Positions 1 to 12,467 of a stretch of 64,000 bases of DNA are shown here, piece after piece. Every line of letters begins with the position of its first letter. Position 1 is the first letter of the stretch. A model generated the notes under the pieces. The model was given only the letters and a program-made list of their open reading frames with translations, ran no database searches and was not told the origin of the DNA. A program made the position numbers and the translations under genes. Source of the stretch: Stromatinia cepivora (taxonomy: Eukaryota; Ascomycota; Leotiomycetes; Helotiales; Sclerotiniaceae); assembly GCA_014898415.1 (NCBI GenBank), contig RCTD01000011.1:62001-126000 (forward strand). The letters are read 5' to 3'.

Positions 1-306
1 GGAACAATTTTATTTTCATACCATTTGTTGCAACAGCAATTCGGGCAGGGACAGTGAAGCATATTGATCGATATCATATTCCATATTATCCATAAACTCA
101 AGTACCTTCTCATTTTCTTTGAGTTTATCATCATCAGACAAATCAAATGTGTCTTTGAAAACCTGAGTGCATTTTAAGGCCTGATCTTTTTGGACCTCAT
201 CGTCAGAAACATCTGAGGGGTCTGTTGAGTACTTGTAGTGAGCTGCATCATCGGACCAGAAAGAATCTTTTCTAACTCGGAGGCTCAAAGCCTCTTGAAA
301 TGACAT
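1..306 (-). CDS. Unrecognised acidic protein, first exon, cut by the window edge
   Basis: The start codon at 306 opens an acidic reading frame rich in Asp, Glu and Ser. I recognise no domain. The frame meets a stop at 16-18, but this overlaps a good 5' splice donor: GTATGA begins at 21, just after an ATG codon. The likelier reading is a first exon of about 95 residues ending at 22, with the rest of the gene beyond the left edge. If the stop is real, the product is 96 aa. No signal peptide or membrane segment is visible. Start choice rests on it being the first ATG in the open frame. Function unknown. Confidence 0.5.
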
Positions 307-893
307 CTTGAACTTCGTATTAGATCTATCTGATCATTCGCAAGAATATAATTGGAACGCAGGAATAAAGAGACAAGACGTGAGAGGTGGATAGCTACCA
401 GCCTTTTGTACGGTTCTGTTCGTTGCCGGACTTGTTGTTACCACTATCGAAGACTTGACTGATGGAAAAACGATAGATTATTGGAGACAGGATTAAGATT
501 GTAGAGATGGATGAAGTACGAAAATAAGCAACAGAAACAAATGAAATGACGCGACAGCAAGCTAGCGATATTCTTGTATAGCGGTGGTATGATTAATGGA
601 GTATTGATGGTTGTTATTGTGTAAAAATAAAAAAATAAAAAGAGAGAGGGAAGAAACTACGGATCACTAGTCATCTCAGAAGGGAAAGTTGTGTCAAATT
701 GTACTATTCGCTCTTTCTGCATTCGACAAATCCCTTCCTCATAACAACTGGACCTGGGTATCATCTATAATTCTAACATTCCAGATCTAAAAGGATTAAG
801 AATATCTAACGCCAACATGTGCGATGCATCCAATAAAAACCAAACATCTGAACCTCCCCTAATTTTTCATACCACACGCTATGCGGAGACTCT
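307..893. other. Intergenic, nothing specific seen
   Basis: This lies between two minus-strand genes and should hold the promoter of the left gene and the 3' region of the right one. A short A-rich stretch occurs near 625-640. I see no coding frame or repeat. Confidence 0.5.
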
Positions 894-2019
894 TCATTTA
901 GATCTAACCTCAGGTTCTTGTACTCTCGGAATGGCTCGTATACCCAAAGCATGTGTTATCATTCTCGAAGCGACACTGACTGTTTTCTTAGGTCGTAAGG
1001 TCAAAGTTGGATTGGTTCTGGGATAGATTGAGGTCGTAAGTCGTGCTTTTGAGCTTTGTGTATTGAAAGTAGGGCAGTACATTGGAGTAAAATTGGTCGG
1101 AATCGAATTTTTGCTGCTTTGGAATGACCTCAAGGCTTCAGCAGGATGTAATTTCTTCGCTGGTGGTAATGTAGGTGACGCATTACGTGACTGAGGATTG
1201 CTAAGTGATCTTTTTGGGGCTGGGCTTGGCGTTGTGGTTCTTGGCTTCTGATTGCTCTGTGTCCTCAAATGTAGATCTCTGCTCTTCCTTTCGGCATCCC
1301 TACTTTTTCTTTCAGCTCCGATAGGCAAATCAGAAGACGTGACTGGAGTAATTCGCCTTAGCCATTTCGAAGGCTCAAAGGCCCCTCCTACTGTGAGTGG
1401 AACTGCGCTTACTTTCCTGTCTCGTGAATATTTCAAAGATATCGGTTTTGCCTCTCTGCACAAGCCAACCATTACTTCTTCAGCACTCCTATATTTCTCA
1501 TGCGACTCTCCACAATATATTGCCCCACGTTCATTCCCCAATATTGCCTTCTTCTCGAGGACAGCGATCTCTTTCGTGATAAGTTTCTTGGTAATGGCTT
1601 CTTGCTTTTCAACAGCTTCTGCAACCAGTTCTCTTGAACTCTCTCCAATGACAAAACGCAGCACATCCTTTTTGACTTCAAGTCCTACCCCAAGAGGTAT
1701 AGTAGCAGTGATAGTATCTTCAGAATCTTCATTCTCATTCCCAAGAGTCTCTCCGACGTCAATCTGCGCTTCAACCTTCTTCTCGATCGATGCTGGTGCA
1801 TTAAAACCAACTATAACCCAATCGATACAACCCCCAGGAAGTATATTCTTCTGCCACATAACTTTGTTCCGTATCGTAATCTCGATCTTCTGTTGAGAAA
1901 TCGGCACATTAGAACTGTGCTGGTCTTCTTTCTTAACTCGAGATTCGACGTCCTTTCTGCTAGCTGTGGCACATTAGCAAACATCTCAAAAATCGGGGAG
2001 AATTCTTACATTGAGACAT
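894..2019 (-). CDS. Hypothetical protein, two exons, 359 aa
   Basis: The long frame (stop at 894) has no ATG near its 5' end; its apparent start is GTG. Splicing solves this: a 10-nt first exon (2019-2010, ATG-Ser-Gln-T) ends at a GTAAGA donor, and exon 2 starts at 1963 after a TGCTAAT branch site and a CAG acceptor. The frame is kept and gives 359 residues. The N-terminal half looks folded, with several Ile/Val-rich segments. The C-terminal half is Ser/Thr/Pro/Arg-rich and probably disordered. A perfect hexapeptide duplication (ERKSRD twice, one Ala between) sits mid-protein. I recognise no known domain. The very short first exon is unusual but well supported by signals on both sides. Confidence 0.6.
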
Positions 2020-2839
2020 CTCTTTGTTACTTATTGATATGTGCATGCTTTTGGTGGCTGTGGTGGTTGAAACGGCTCCTTCGAGTTGAGAATTTCCGAC
2101 TGAGTATTTGAGTGTTTGATGGCATGAATATCTTGAGAGATATATCAAAATGGGGAAAGTTATAAGGGGAATGAGAACTGAAGTATGGAAAAAGATCAAG
2201 CTTTCATCTGAATTTATGTGTGAAATTTTCAATAAGAAGTTTCCTGTTGATTCCTATGAAGTGAAGTGAAGAAAGGTAAATTTGAGTCACTTGTTTTGGG
2301 TTATGACTCAAAGGAAATGGAAGGTACTCCAAAACAAAGATTGCTCCTTCTCATTTGAACTTCAATATTATTCTAGATATTTTGAAGAATTTCATGTTAA
2401 GTAGGATGGATTCTGGTGGTATGAGTTTTTTTTTTTTGGTGAAGTTATAGATGAGATGATGAATGATACCAGATGGAAATCAAACATTGTAGATGGGTGA
2501 AATTACATGCAAATTGTATGTCAAGTAGCCAAAGGATTGTACTTGAAATCCAAAACACCAATTGATATGATACAAGATCCCAAGAACAGGAATGGAGTTA
2601 TTCAGCGATATCATGTGATATATCTGATCATGTGATGCGGTGAAGCACAAAACCATCTAAAGAGACATTGGAAAAAAGAATATGAATGCCTCAATTATGT
2701 ACATGAGACACTGTTTATTGTTTTCACAATATCAGTTTTATTGAAACAAGATGAAACACAAGCACACAAGACTACTCGAACAATAGTCTTCAGACAACTC
2801 AGGTGAAAGATCACGAAAGGTCCTGATCTGCCTCCATGT
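2020..2839. other. Intergenic, promoter side of the minus-strand hypothetical gene
   Basis: No supportable coding frame. A T-run lies near 2428-2439. The rest is ordinary moderate-AT sequence. Confidence 0.4.
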
Positions 2840-2959
2840 TTGTCATACACACTTTCCAAACTATTTATACGAGCCTCTTCTTTCTTTACAACATATACCC
2901 CTATCTGCCATATTGATCCATGCTATACATGCTATTGCTGCTCCACTACGAACTTCTAT

Positions 2960-3124
2960 ACATATATCGTTCCAACGCCGTTTGCTGGAATACCGGAGTA
3001 TATTAACGAAAAGGAGAATCTGAAAGGTATAGACACTTGGTCATTGGGAGTGGCGTGTAATACAATTCTCCAAAATGTATCACAGGACGTCTCAGAACGC
3101 GCCTTGTTTGGATGCAGTAGATGA
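2960..3124 (+). pseudogene. Possible protein-kinase relic (subdomains VIII-IX)
   Basis: A short plus-strand frame reads Phe-Ala-Gly-Ile-Pro-Glu-Tyr-Ile, a spacer, then GIDTWSLGV and a hydrophobic run, before a stop at 3124. This matches the activation-segment end and the D-x-W-S-L-G signature of eukaryotic protein kinases (usual form G-T-P-x-Y-I-x-P-E ... D-x-W-S-L-G). The Thr of GTP is Ile here and the APE motif is degraded. I could not find an ATP-binding loop, HRD or DFG motif upstream or a C-lobe downstream in any frame. The simplest reading is a decayed fragment of a kinase gene. It could be chance similarity, since only about 30 residues support it. Confidence 0.3.
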
Positions 3125-6100
3125 GTGAGTAAGCTCGTTCTTCGCGGAAGAAAAAGAATGTTCTCATGGGTCTCGCGGTCATCACAACACAGAAGGGAAT
3201 GTTAGCTTACTTTAGAATTTAAATGGTACCTTAGTTCCTCATGGTATCTTATCGATGACCACACAACAACAGGTCGCTGCCCTAGTGAGGGAGCATTTTG
3301 CAGTTGCGATATTACGAACTTCTTTTTGTGCTTGGTGCTTTTTGTTGTTAACGTTTGAATTGTCTTTGCTGGGCGGATAAGGGCGGCTCGGCAGGTAAGG
3401 GCAAATGGGCGGATATTGGGCCTTTTTTGTTGCTGTCGACGCTTCGATGAGTTATGTTGGGAGCTTTAGGGTGTGAAGGACGTGGCCCTCGCACCGAGCA
3501 TCTGAAATTGAAATGTCGTCAGGTTCTGTTGTCGTATGTTAGCATATTCGAGAAGCGATTTATAAGACCGCGAGACAACAGAGAATGTGTTTGTTTTGTT
3601 TGTTTAAGAGAAGTCTATGTGAGGTTATATTACTTTCGAGTGGAAGGTGAGGTGACTGAGTTCACTTCTTTAACCCTGAGCCAAAAAAACGGATGTTTTC
3701 ACTGGATTGTCTTGCATTCATCATGCTACTAGGATGTCCCCCCTCTCGGATTAGTTACTGGCACGCTCCATTCCGTTCGATTCGATTTAACCAACGGTGA
3801 TTTACGCGAGGGTGATTCTAAGGACAAGAAAGAGCGAGATACTTACCGGAGCAGTTGCTTGAGAGTACTTATGGGACTACAGTTGTTTGTCTGCAAGTAA
3901 CCGGCATACCATTGAAAGTTGCCATGATTTGAAGCTAGGACTTCGAGATAGAGCTTACTACTATCTAGATCTAAAATCGGACGAGCAAAAAACCTCTCGG
4001 GTCTCCATAGAAAACACTGCCTTTCAATGTGGCTGACTTAGACATCAATTGGCATTTGAGGTCTGGGTGTGCTGCTAGTACAAAGGATGATCAACCACAA
4101 TAACATTTCTCACAAGCCACCGAACCTCCCAAAAGATTTTATTGGTAATGTGAACTACTCTACAATTACCTTTTGGCTCGAAATTTAGGAGGCTCTCTTA
4201 CTGCCTTATGATCACTGACATGGAAAACCTAAGCTTGTGATGAGAAGAGCATTGCTCGACCGCAGATCTCCTTATCACTTGACCACACACGAAACTCGCA
4301 GGTAGGTATTTCTACTTTCGGTATCCTACCCTCCGCAAATCTTAACTCAAGATGTATCATCTTGCCTAATATTCTTCGCTCATTTTTTTAGAACGCTCTT
4401 GGTCACTTCGGAACCTAGATAAGCAACTTGCGTACAGAGACCACCTTAAATATGCATGGTAGACAATCATTCTGATCGTTGCCAGAATGAGAAAACTCGA
4501 GAATATGATCATAGCATGCTCATCTCAAAAGATTTATAATGCACATGGTTAACGTGACTGGCCCCGCATTGAAAGTTCCATCCGACACCTGGGCGGTTAT
4601 CTGTCACATTCCCTCCTGAACTTGTCAACGGGTATTTCCCAGTGCACAGGTACCGATCGCCACCCCGATATCTTTAATGACTTGCCACTGATAGGCATAG
4701 CGACTTCACTCTTTCGTAGACCTCTCATTCTTTTCCACACAGATTGCAAAAGTCCTGCTCATCCTCTGCCTCGTCTTTCATTGACAACTTTCCAGACGTA
4801 TCACACGAAATCACCCGAGGACTACCCAAAGATGTTCCGAGGTAATGCATCCATCCTACCTACATATACCCACTCAAGGATTCGGATATATCCCCCAAAA
4901 TTGCAATGCCAAGCCCCGAGGCCCGAGTCACTCATCAAGTGGGTACCTATATTCCGTCTAGTAACCCTTACGTGTCCCCTCATTCCACGGGCCTTGCCTT
5001 CACGCTACATCCAAAGAAATCTCCCAAGGAAAAACTAGTAAGGAAAAAATAGACAGAGAGTAAGAAACGATGCAAGTCGTCCGGATAAACTTCTCGGGCT
5101 ATTTAAGTGAGCCTTAACCTTAAAATCCCGTCCACTCCACCTCCCACATCCCACATCCCCAATCATCCACTTTCTTCTATTTCCGTCACGTACCCACATG
5201 GCGTGAAGATACCTAGATAGGTACATACCAAGACAGGACGGCCGACTAGAATGGGGCTGGGGTGTACATGTACATGCAAGCTTGATACGTACACCGTTAC
5301 CACGTTGAGCTTGCAGACGAGAATTCCTAGAAAGTAAAAGGATAGTATTACAAAATATGCACCCCAGAAATGTCTCATTAAAAAATCGTTTTCGTGTAAC
5401 TTGCCGGGTGGCAGATAATGTAGGGGTGCATATATAACACTATATGTGGTACAATCTATTTCTTCATCTTTTCTTTTTCTTATTCATTTGTTCCTCAGGA
5501 AAAATTGTTCGGGGAATCAATCTATTGGGTGGTTATTCGATATCCGCCCGCAGGCCCTGCATGTCTCCCGAGAATAACCTCATTTAAGCTCTAAATTTCC
5601 CTTTCGTCGTTAATTGCTTGCCTGTTTGCTTACTTGCTTAATTTCATCAAGATTTATTCATATCATTATTCGAACCTGTCCTAGTTCATTTGTTAAATCA
5701 ATCGGTTAACCTAAAATACGACAAATTAGAGTGGCCCCGATCCACCGATATTAGTTACATGCATTCTCCGCACCCCATTTTTGCGGGACTTTTCGGTTTT
5801 TGCGAGTCATTGTGTGCCGAGAGCGGTAATTTATGATCGGCTTTTTCGTATCATAAGATCTCTTTTTGTCCAGTGAGGATTGTTACCAAAGTTTGGAAGT
5901 TAGTACTATATGATAGAGATCATGGTCGTGACAACGCGTTACTTGGTAGTATATGCCTCGTGATTCTTGTCATAACTTTGGTGTATTATGATAATACCTG
6001 CTATGCTAGGTGAAGAAAGCCATGCTTTCCCCCCTAAAAAAAAACATACTAACTAATTTCTATTCGGTCTATTTCGTGCTCTTACGGCTAACTACTCGTG

Positions 6101-9100
6101 CTGCCAGAGAGTATAAAACTCGGACGCTAGAGATATCAGGTTATTCCTCTTGAAGTTTACCATCTTTCTGGTACGTGCATAGAGTTTCGGGGTTGGATAC
6201 TTTCTGGCTGCACGAGTAAGGAGTTTGCAGTTTACCAAACAGCTTCCGAGCGGAAAGTTTGCTGGACGGGGACTTCGATTCCTTTCTCACCCTATTTCTT
6301 TTCGTAATTTCGTATGAATCTACAGGGCCCTGGTTTTCTTCTCTTTAATAGTTGGTTTTGAATTTGCAGTTGCATTTTAGCCCTAAATTTCGTTTCTTGT
6401 AGGTCGATAAGATCGAACCCTACCAAGTATAGTCTTTTCTTCTACAGCGCATCTCCCGCCTCAGTTACCGGCCGGTAGTTGTGAAGATCCGAAGTATTCC
6501 CATGACCTCCTAATTGGTATGAAGGGTAAAGTGGAGCAAATTTAAGTTCTTCTCGAGGCGTCTCATATGGCCTAGATGGGCTCAGCGGGGAAACCCGACA
6601 CCCTTCATTTACCATTCCATTACTATTAATTACAGGGAAAATCCCAGTCTTATAAGCCCTATATGATCCTCGTTATCACTGCCGAAACCTGGAGATCTGC
6701 TAATGATCAATTTATTGGGCCCAAAGGTTGTTCTTACATGCCATATGCCGAGTCGCCAACAACGTTTCCGCGTTTCGAATATCAAGCCACAATATATGTC
6801 ACGCCACTTTTCATCTTCGTACTGACGCGCATTGTGCTTGGGAAAATAATCTAATTTAGCTGAGAATGAAATTTATATTGCTGCAAGAGCGAAATAGAGT
6901 GGTAGCAATATGATAGGACGAACTTGTGGGTAATGTCCCCATTTGCCCAGATCTTCGAGGTTTATGTTTTGCCCCTGATACCAACTTCTCTCGCTAGTCC
7001 AGTAGGATATAGCCCCCTGATACGATTCAGCTTCACTAACGGTTCTAGCACCGTACTATATTTTCTCCCCTTGGCTGCGATTGTCAGAATTAATGAGGAT
7101 CGTACGGTACACCACCCCTTCTTCCTGCCAGGACGTTCGCATAACACTTGGATGCTGCTTCTAGTTCGACATCTCACTGGAGATGGTTCGCGTTAGTTTG
7201 CAGTTGCCTAAAGCTAAGAGACACTAATATCACAGCGGGTAAAGACCATTCAAGGTCGGTGGGTGCAAGCCGAGATGTGAATCCAAAGTTAAAGGAAGCC
7301 GATGTATGCCTAGAGCATACTGACGGTCTAGAAAAGAGGTCAGTGCTGGTAGTAAAGCATATTGCTAACAGACTTTACCGTCGTTGTGCATTTTTAGGAT
7401 ACCTTGAACTAGCTTATTTAGCATTTTGATGTTGTTCTGCTTGTGAAAGCCTTGCAGAAACGGATGCCTACTATAGCTAGGGTAGTGATAGGAAATACGT
7501 ATACTATAATGAAAAAATGGAAATGGGGAAGTGAATCATTCTGCATGCGCGTACTGTGGAGGCAGGAATAAGGTTTCTTTGTGATTACATAAGCTTATCT
7601 CCGATAAGGCATTAATAGTTAGCTTTACAATACCACTCCTTTTCCACTTAATGCAGAAGAACCACCCTCACAGTACCTCGCTTCCACTAGACGTGCTTCA
7701 TGCTGTACCAACACCAACTACTGTGATTCATTTGATGCCAAAACTTCAATCACTCGCTTCCAAACAAAACCCTCCAAGAGTCAAAAATTCCTTCGTCGAT
7801 CGTGTACAACAAATCTCGTATCAACGTGCAAATGACTCTTTTATGCACGTGATTTGGTTTGAACTCGAAGTGAAGCCATGTTAAAGATTTGATGCAGATC
7901 AAAGGCGTGCTTAATTCCATCATCTTCGTTTGAAGGTTTGAGCTCCTCAAATTGTAGACCGGTCATCGAGACAACCCATATCCGGGGGCCCTCCATTCTT
8001 GGTAGTGGTCTGCAAATCATTTTTGGATCGATCTCGAAAAAATTCGTGATTAGATGAAATCTCAGGGACGGCTTACAATGGCATTATGCTGACTGTGTTT
8101 CCGCATTGAATCCGTCGGGCACACAAGAGCCTGGTCATATGGCAGCCCAATATTAGAAGGATCTTGTATACTTCAGGGAGAACAATCTCCGCTATGATAA
8201 TCTTTTTCAATATCCCAAGTGGCGTAGTTGACCACGATAAATTCTACCACGGTCGAGGCACACCTCTCCATCCTTAGAACTGTGATTGCATAGATAGCCT
8301 TCTAGTTTGGTGCTCGGAGGTTGATAGTGTCTATTGAGTGGGTATGCATGTATGTACCCACCACCGAACCTTTCCGAGAGCGTCCCAAGTATATTTAATA
8401 ACCGACATCCAATACTACATCGGGAAATCCGACCACATGTTCTTTGACGAACCCATAGTTTATTCTGTGGAAAGCGCCACCATATTTATTGGGGACCTAT
8501 GAAGGGGGGTGTACGGAGTACTACATATTCTCGGCACTATGCAAGCGGGGGTAATCTCTTCAACAATGGGTGGGTCTCCATGTGAGGTTTTTCCGGTACG
8601 GAATTACTTGTGAATGATACAAATCCCTAAGATCTCTGTTAGTGCAATCCAATTATTATTGAGTCTGGTGGAAGCTCGTGCAAAGAGTGCACTTCATTGA
8701 TACTTTGCGCATTTTGGCAATATACATACCGGATGAAAGTAATCAAAGTGCTAAGATGATCTCTATAAGACATCCAAGGAATTTGGGCTTTATCTGATAT
8801 TGTTTAGGACTGTTGACAAGTCAACAATGATACCGAGGTAACTGAGGATTTACATTCTTCTGGTGACATCGATCAGGAAGATACTAAGTGGAGACTTCAT
8901 GCATTGAGATAAAGGCTCCTAAAGATAGTGTTCCGCGGATATCTTGGCGGTTCTTTAAGTTTGGCATTGCAGTAGGAATCCCCATAATGCCATACCTATG
9001 CATGCATCTCATATCTCATCTCAAGACATAGCTCGATAGAGTTCACCCGTCAAAATACTCCTCGTCTCAACTATGGTTATCGCGGCGATGAAGATATTCC

Positions 9101-10219
9101 TACAGTACAACTTCTGTAGAAAGTTGCGGCGATTTAACCCCGCTTCACGTCATAATTTCCCCAGACTTCGGGAATGACCTTGATTATAGGCTGAATGCAA
9201 AGGGATGAAAGTGCATGTTCACAAGATTGGCGACGCCATTTGTATTCTCATCTCTGTGTGTGTGAATCTATATTGGCCGCATAAATGAAATTAAAGCTCT
9301 CAATGGGTTGAAATTAATTTTTGCTTACATAAGGCCCCGAGTGAACCTTGACAAGTTTTGAGTCAGGTACAAAATCAAGAAACCCCCCTGTCAATCTCGC
9401 TTATGCACGTCGTCTTGCAAATCCAATCAAGACCTTTATTTTTCTCCTGCTTCTGGCTTACGGAACTTAAATCTCCGTAACACGTTACTTATAGAATTAC
9501 GATTATTTTCTTGACTACAACACCAAACCAAACCATCATGCACACAGTACAATCAACATATGGAACTAAAAGCCACCATCGAGTATAGAACCAAACTTTG
9601 AGCATTCTATACCCCTTTCATTCTCCTCTTATAGCAATCAGATCTTGTACAACTATAGTCATTCCCCATATTTCTTTATGCAACGCGAAATCACTCTGCA
9701 ATGTGATCTATCTTACAAGGAATCTTACCACTTCAATATTTTGCCAGGTCAATTTACTCCTATACAGTAGCCAGCATTAAGATGTTCATCGAAACTTCTA
9801 GGATCGATTCCTTCTCCCTTCGGCCGTTGCTTTGTTGCTTTCTACCTAACCCCAGATTTTTTTTAATTTTTGAACCTGCATAAAGATTCACAGGGGTCTA
9901 CTCAATGGCAAACTATAATGTTTGCAGACAACCCTAAGCACATCGTCTGATATGCTTATCCATGCTGTGCATCCCCCTCTTTCGGACATTGCAGCACACC
10001 GTTCACGCTCATGTAGTATTTCCATAAGCGTGTTCACGGCGCACGTAATCAATAACAAAAGCCTCAACATTCGCTCTCAAACAGCCGAGCTGGGGTTGCA
10101 CATGGAAACATTTTTGGGAATTTTTAATATTCTATGAACAAATTTACCTTCAAGAATCTTTCTTCGTTTCAACTTAACGTATTCTAAGCCACAAAAGAGT
10201 TCATGAACTAACACCTTAC
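3125..10219. other. Gene-poor stretch of about 7 kb
   Basis: The longest frames here are 60-138 codons, with irregular composition and no recognisable domain; I regard them as chance. Base composition is ordinary, unlike the AT-rich island further right, so this is not obviously RIP-degraded transposon sequence. I found no tRNA, terminal repeats or tandem array. The right end must hold the promoter and leader of the Zn2Cys6 regulator; such regulators can have long upstream regions. A non-coding transcript is possible but not demonstrable from sequence. Confidence 0.4.
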
Positions 10220-12467
10220 ATGCCTTACGTCGGCGCAATGTCCGTCTCATCTCAAGAAAATTCTCCCAACTCTACAACCGGAAGTGGTAGATATTTCTCA
10301 ATGTCTCGAGACAAATTCGATATCAATATTCCCTCGCCTCAAATTTCTCTCGTATCAAATGGTGATTTAACATCTCCAACATCATTAAAGTCACCGAGTA
10401 CTCGTCGCATCGCCACTTTTTCCCGGGAAGGTATTTTGGGATCCGCTCAGAAAGCTAGGAATTTATCACAATCTTCCGCAGACAGAGAATCGATCATAAA
10501 TGGACTACAAAGCAGAAAAAACCAAAGTCAAAACCATAATCAGAATGGAAATCAGAATCAGAATGGGCATAGCGATGACGGGATCAATCCATTGAAGAGA
10601 AGAGGTGCTGATGCTGGAATTGACTACCCCAGACGGAGAGCCACCATAGCCGTAAGTACTTCGGTCTTTGAGGATAATGACAATAATACCGACAAAAATT
10701 AACAGTGCGAGATTTGTCGATCTCGAAAATCACGATGTGACGGAACCAAGCCCAAATGCAAACTTTGCACAGAATTAGGTGCAGAATGTATTTATCGTGA
10801 ACCAGGTATCAAACTCGATGCCGGAGATAAACTCATATTAGAGCATCTTACTCGAATCGAAGGATTACTTCAATCGACATTAATTGGGCAAACATCCAAT
10901 CTTGCTCTTTCCACCGGGTCGCCGTCTATCAATGGAGGAACCACGACCAGTGGTGATGATTTGATGATGGCAGCCAACGGAGGCTTCGCCTCTCTACTTC
11001 CTGCCACAGGTCTTGGCACTTGGACCAATCCCACCAATATTTCCACGATGCCAAAAATTCACACAAATGCTGCATTACACTTACTTCAATGGCCGTTGAT
11101 CCGCGATTTAGTATCACGACCTTACGATCCTCAAATTCTTCTTCAGCTCGAAATGGCAAGAGAACCACTTGTTTTGTCAACAACGCCTTGTTTAGATCTC
11201 TCCAATACCTCCGCATATATCGAAGCATTTTTCGCAAAGGTAAATGTATGGTATGCATGTGTTAATCCATACAACTGGAACAATCACTACCGGGTTGCTT
11301 TATCAAATGGATTCCGCGATGGTCCAGAAAGCTGTATTGTTCTTTTGGTACTAGCGCTAGGTCAAGCTAGTTGCAGTGGAAGCATATCTAGAGCAGTTAG
11401 TTCTGAAGATCCTCCCGGACTTCCATATTTTGCAGCCGCTTGGGCACTTCTTCCAAGTTTGATGACGAGGAGCTCGGTGTTATCTGCTCAGTGTACAGTT
11501 CTTGCTTCTGCATATTTGTTTTATCTCGTGAGACCATTGGAAGCGTGGACACTGTTGAGTAGTACGAGCACGAAACTTCAACTTCTCTTGAGTGCACCTG
11601 GAAGGATACCAGCGAGTCAAAGGGAGCTCTGTGAACGAGTGTATTGGAATTCATTGTTGTTCGAGAGCGATCTTTTGGCTGAATTAGACTTACCGCACTC
11701 AGGTATCGTCCATTATGAAGAAGTGGTTGGGCTACCAGGGGGCTTTGAGCAGGAAGATGAGGATGGAGTGGGTCGTGATGAGCTTTGGTACTTTTTGGCC
11801 GAAATTGCACTTCGCCGACTACTGAATCGTGTCAGTCAACTCATCTACTCGAAAGATTCGATGGCATCGACATCTAGTTTGGAGCCTGTCGTGGCGGAAC
11901 TGGATTTCCAATTGTCACAATGGTACGAAAGTCTACCTATACCTTTACAATTCCCATATACTCGAACACCTCTAGCCGACCCTGTTCAGACTGTATTGAG
12001 GCTGCGATATTTTGCTTGTCGAACGATCATCTTCAGACCATATATTCTTGCTGTGTTGGATAACGAACAAGCAGCTATGGATCCATCAGTTCGGGAAAAT
12101 TGTCGAAAATGCCTTGAAGCTTCAATCAGACAACTAGAGCATATCAGCGCACAGTAAGTCCACTCTCTCAGCTTCCTCACGACAATCACCTGACTAACTC
12201 ACTTTCAGTCATGCAGGTCACATGCCCTACCTCTGGCAAGGAGCCCTCAGCATCGTTTCTCAAACCCTTCTCGTAATGGGCGCCACCATGTCTCCCTCAC
12301 TATCCGCCATAATCAACTCCCTCGTCATCCACGACACAATCGATGGCATCATAAAAGATGTCGTCATGGAAATCGAAGGATACGCCCATCTAGCCCCTAG
12401 TTTAAGTCTCTCCGCCGAGATAATCAGAGAAGCCGAAATGCGAAGACGCAGTTATCTTGGCGGCTGA
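10220..12467 (+). CDS. Zn2Cys6 (GAL4-type) transcription factor with fungal_trans-like middle region
   Basis: Three exons, 10220-10651, 10706-12153 and 12209-12467, give 712 aa. Introns are 54-55 nt with GTAAGT donors and CAG acceptors. Exon 2 opens exactly at the first zinc-cluster Cys (residue 145). The cluster has the full C-x2-C-x6-C-x6-C-x2-C-x6-C spacing, beginning CEICRSRKSRC. The N-terminal 144 residues are Ser/Asn/Gln-rich with an Asn-Gln run near 105-120, likely disordered. The rest is a helix-rich region typical of the fungal-specific transcription factor domain. Family knowledge implies a nuclear DNA-binding regulator of CGG-type sites. The target pathway cannot be read from the sequence, and no co-regulated cluster lies beside it. 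A Lys/Arg-rich patch (KRRGAD, PRRRA) before the cluster may aid nuclear import. The start is the first in-frame ATG; another lies six codons in. Confidence 0.9.

Noticed and set aside
4622..5038. 138-codon plus-strand frame
   Set aside because: No domain, irregular composition and no splice or promoter context; likely chance.
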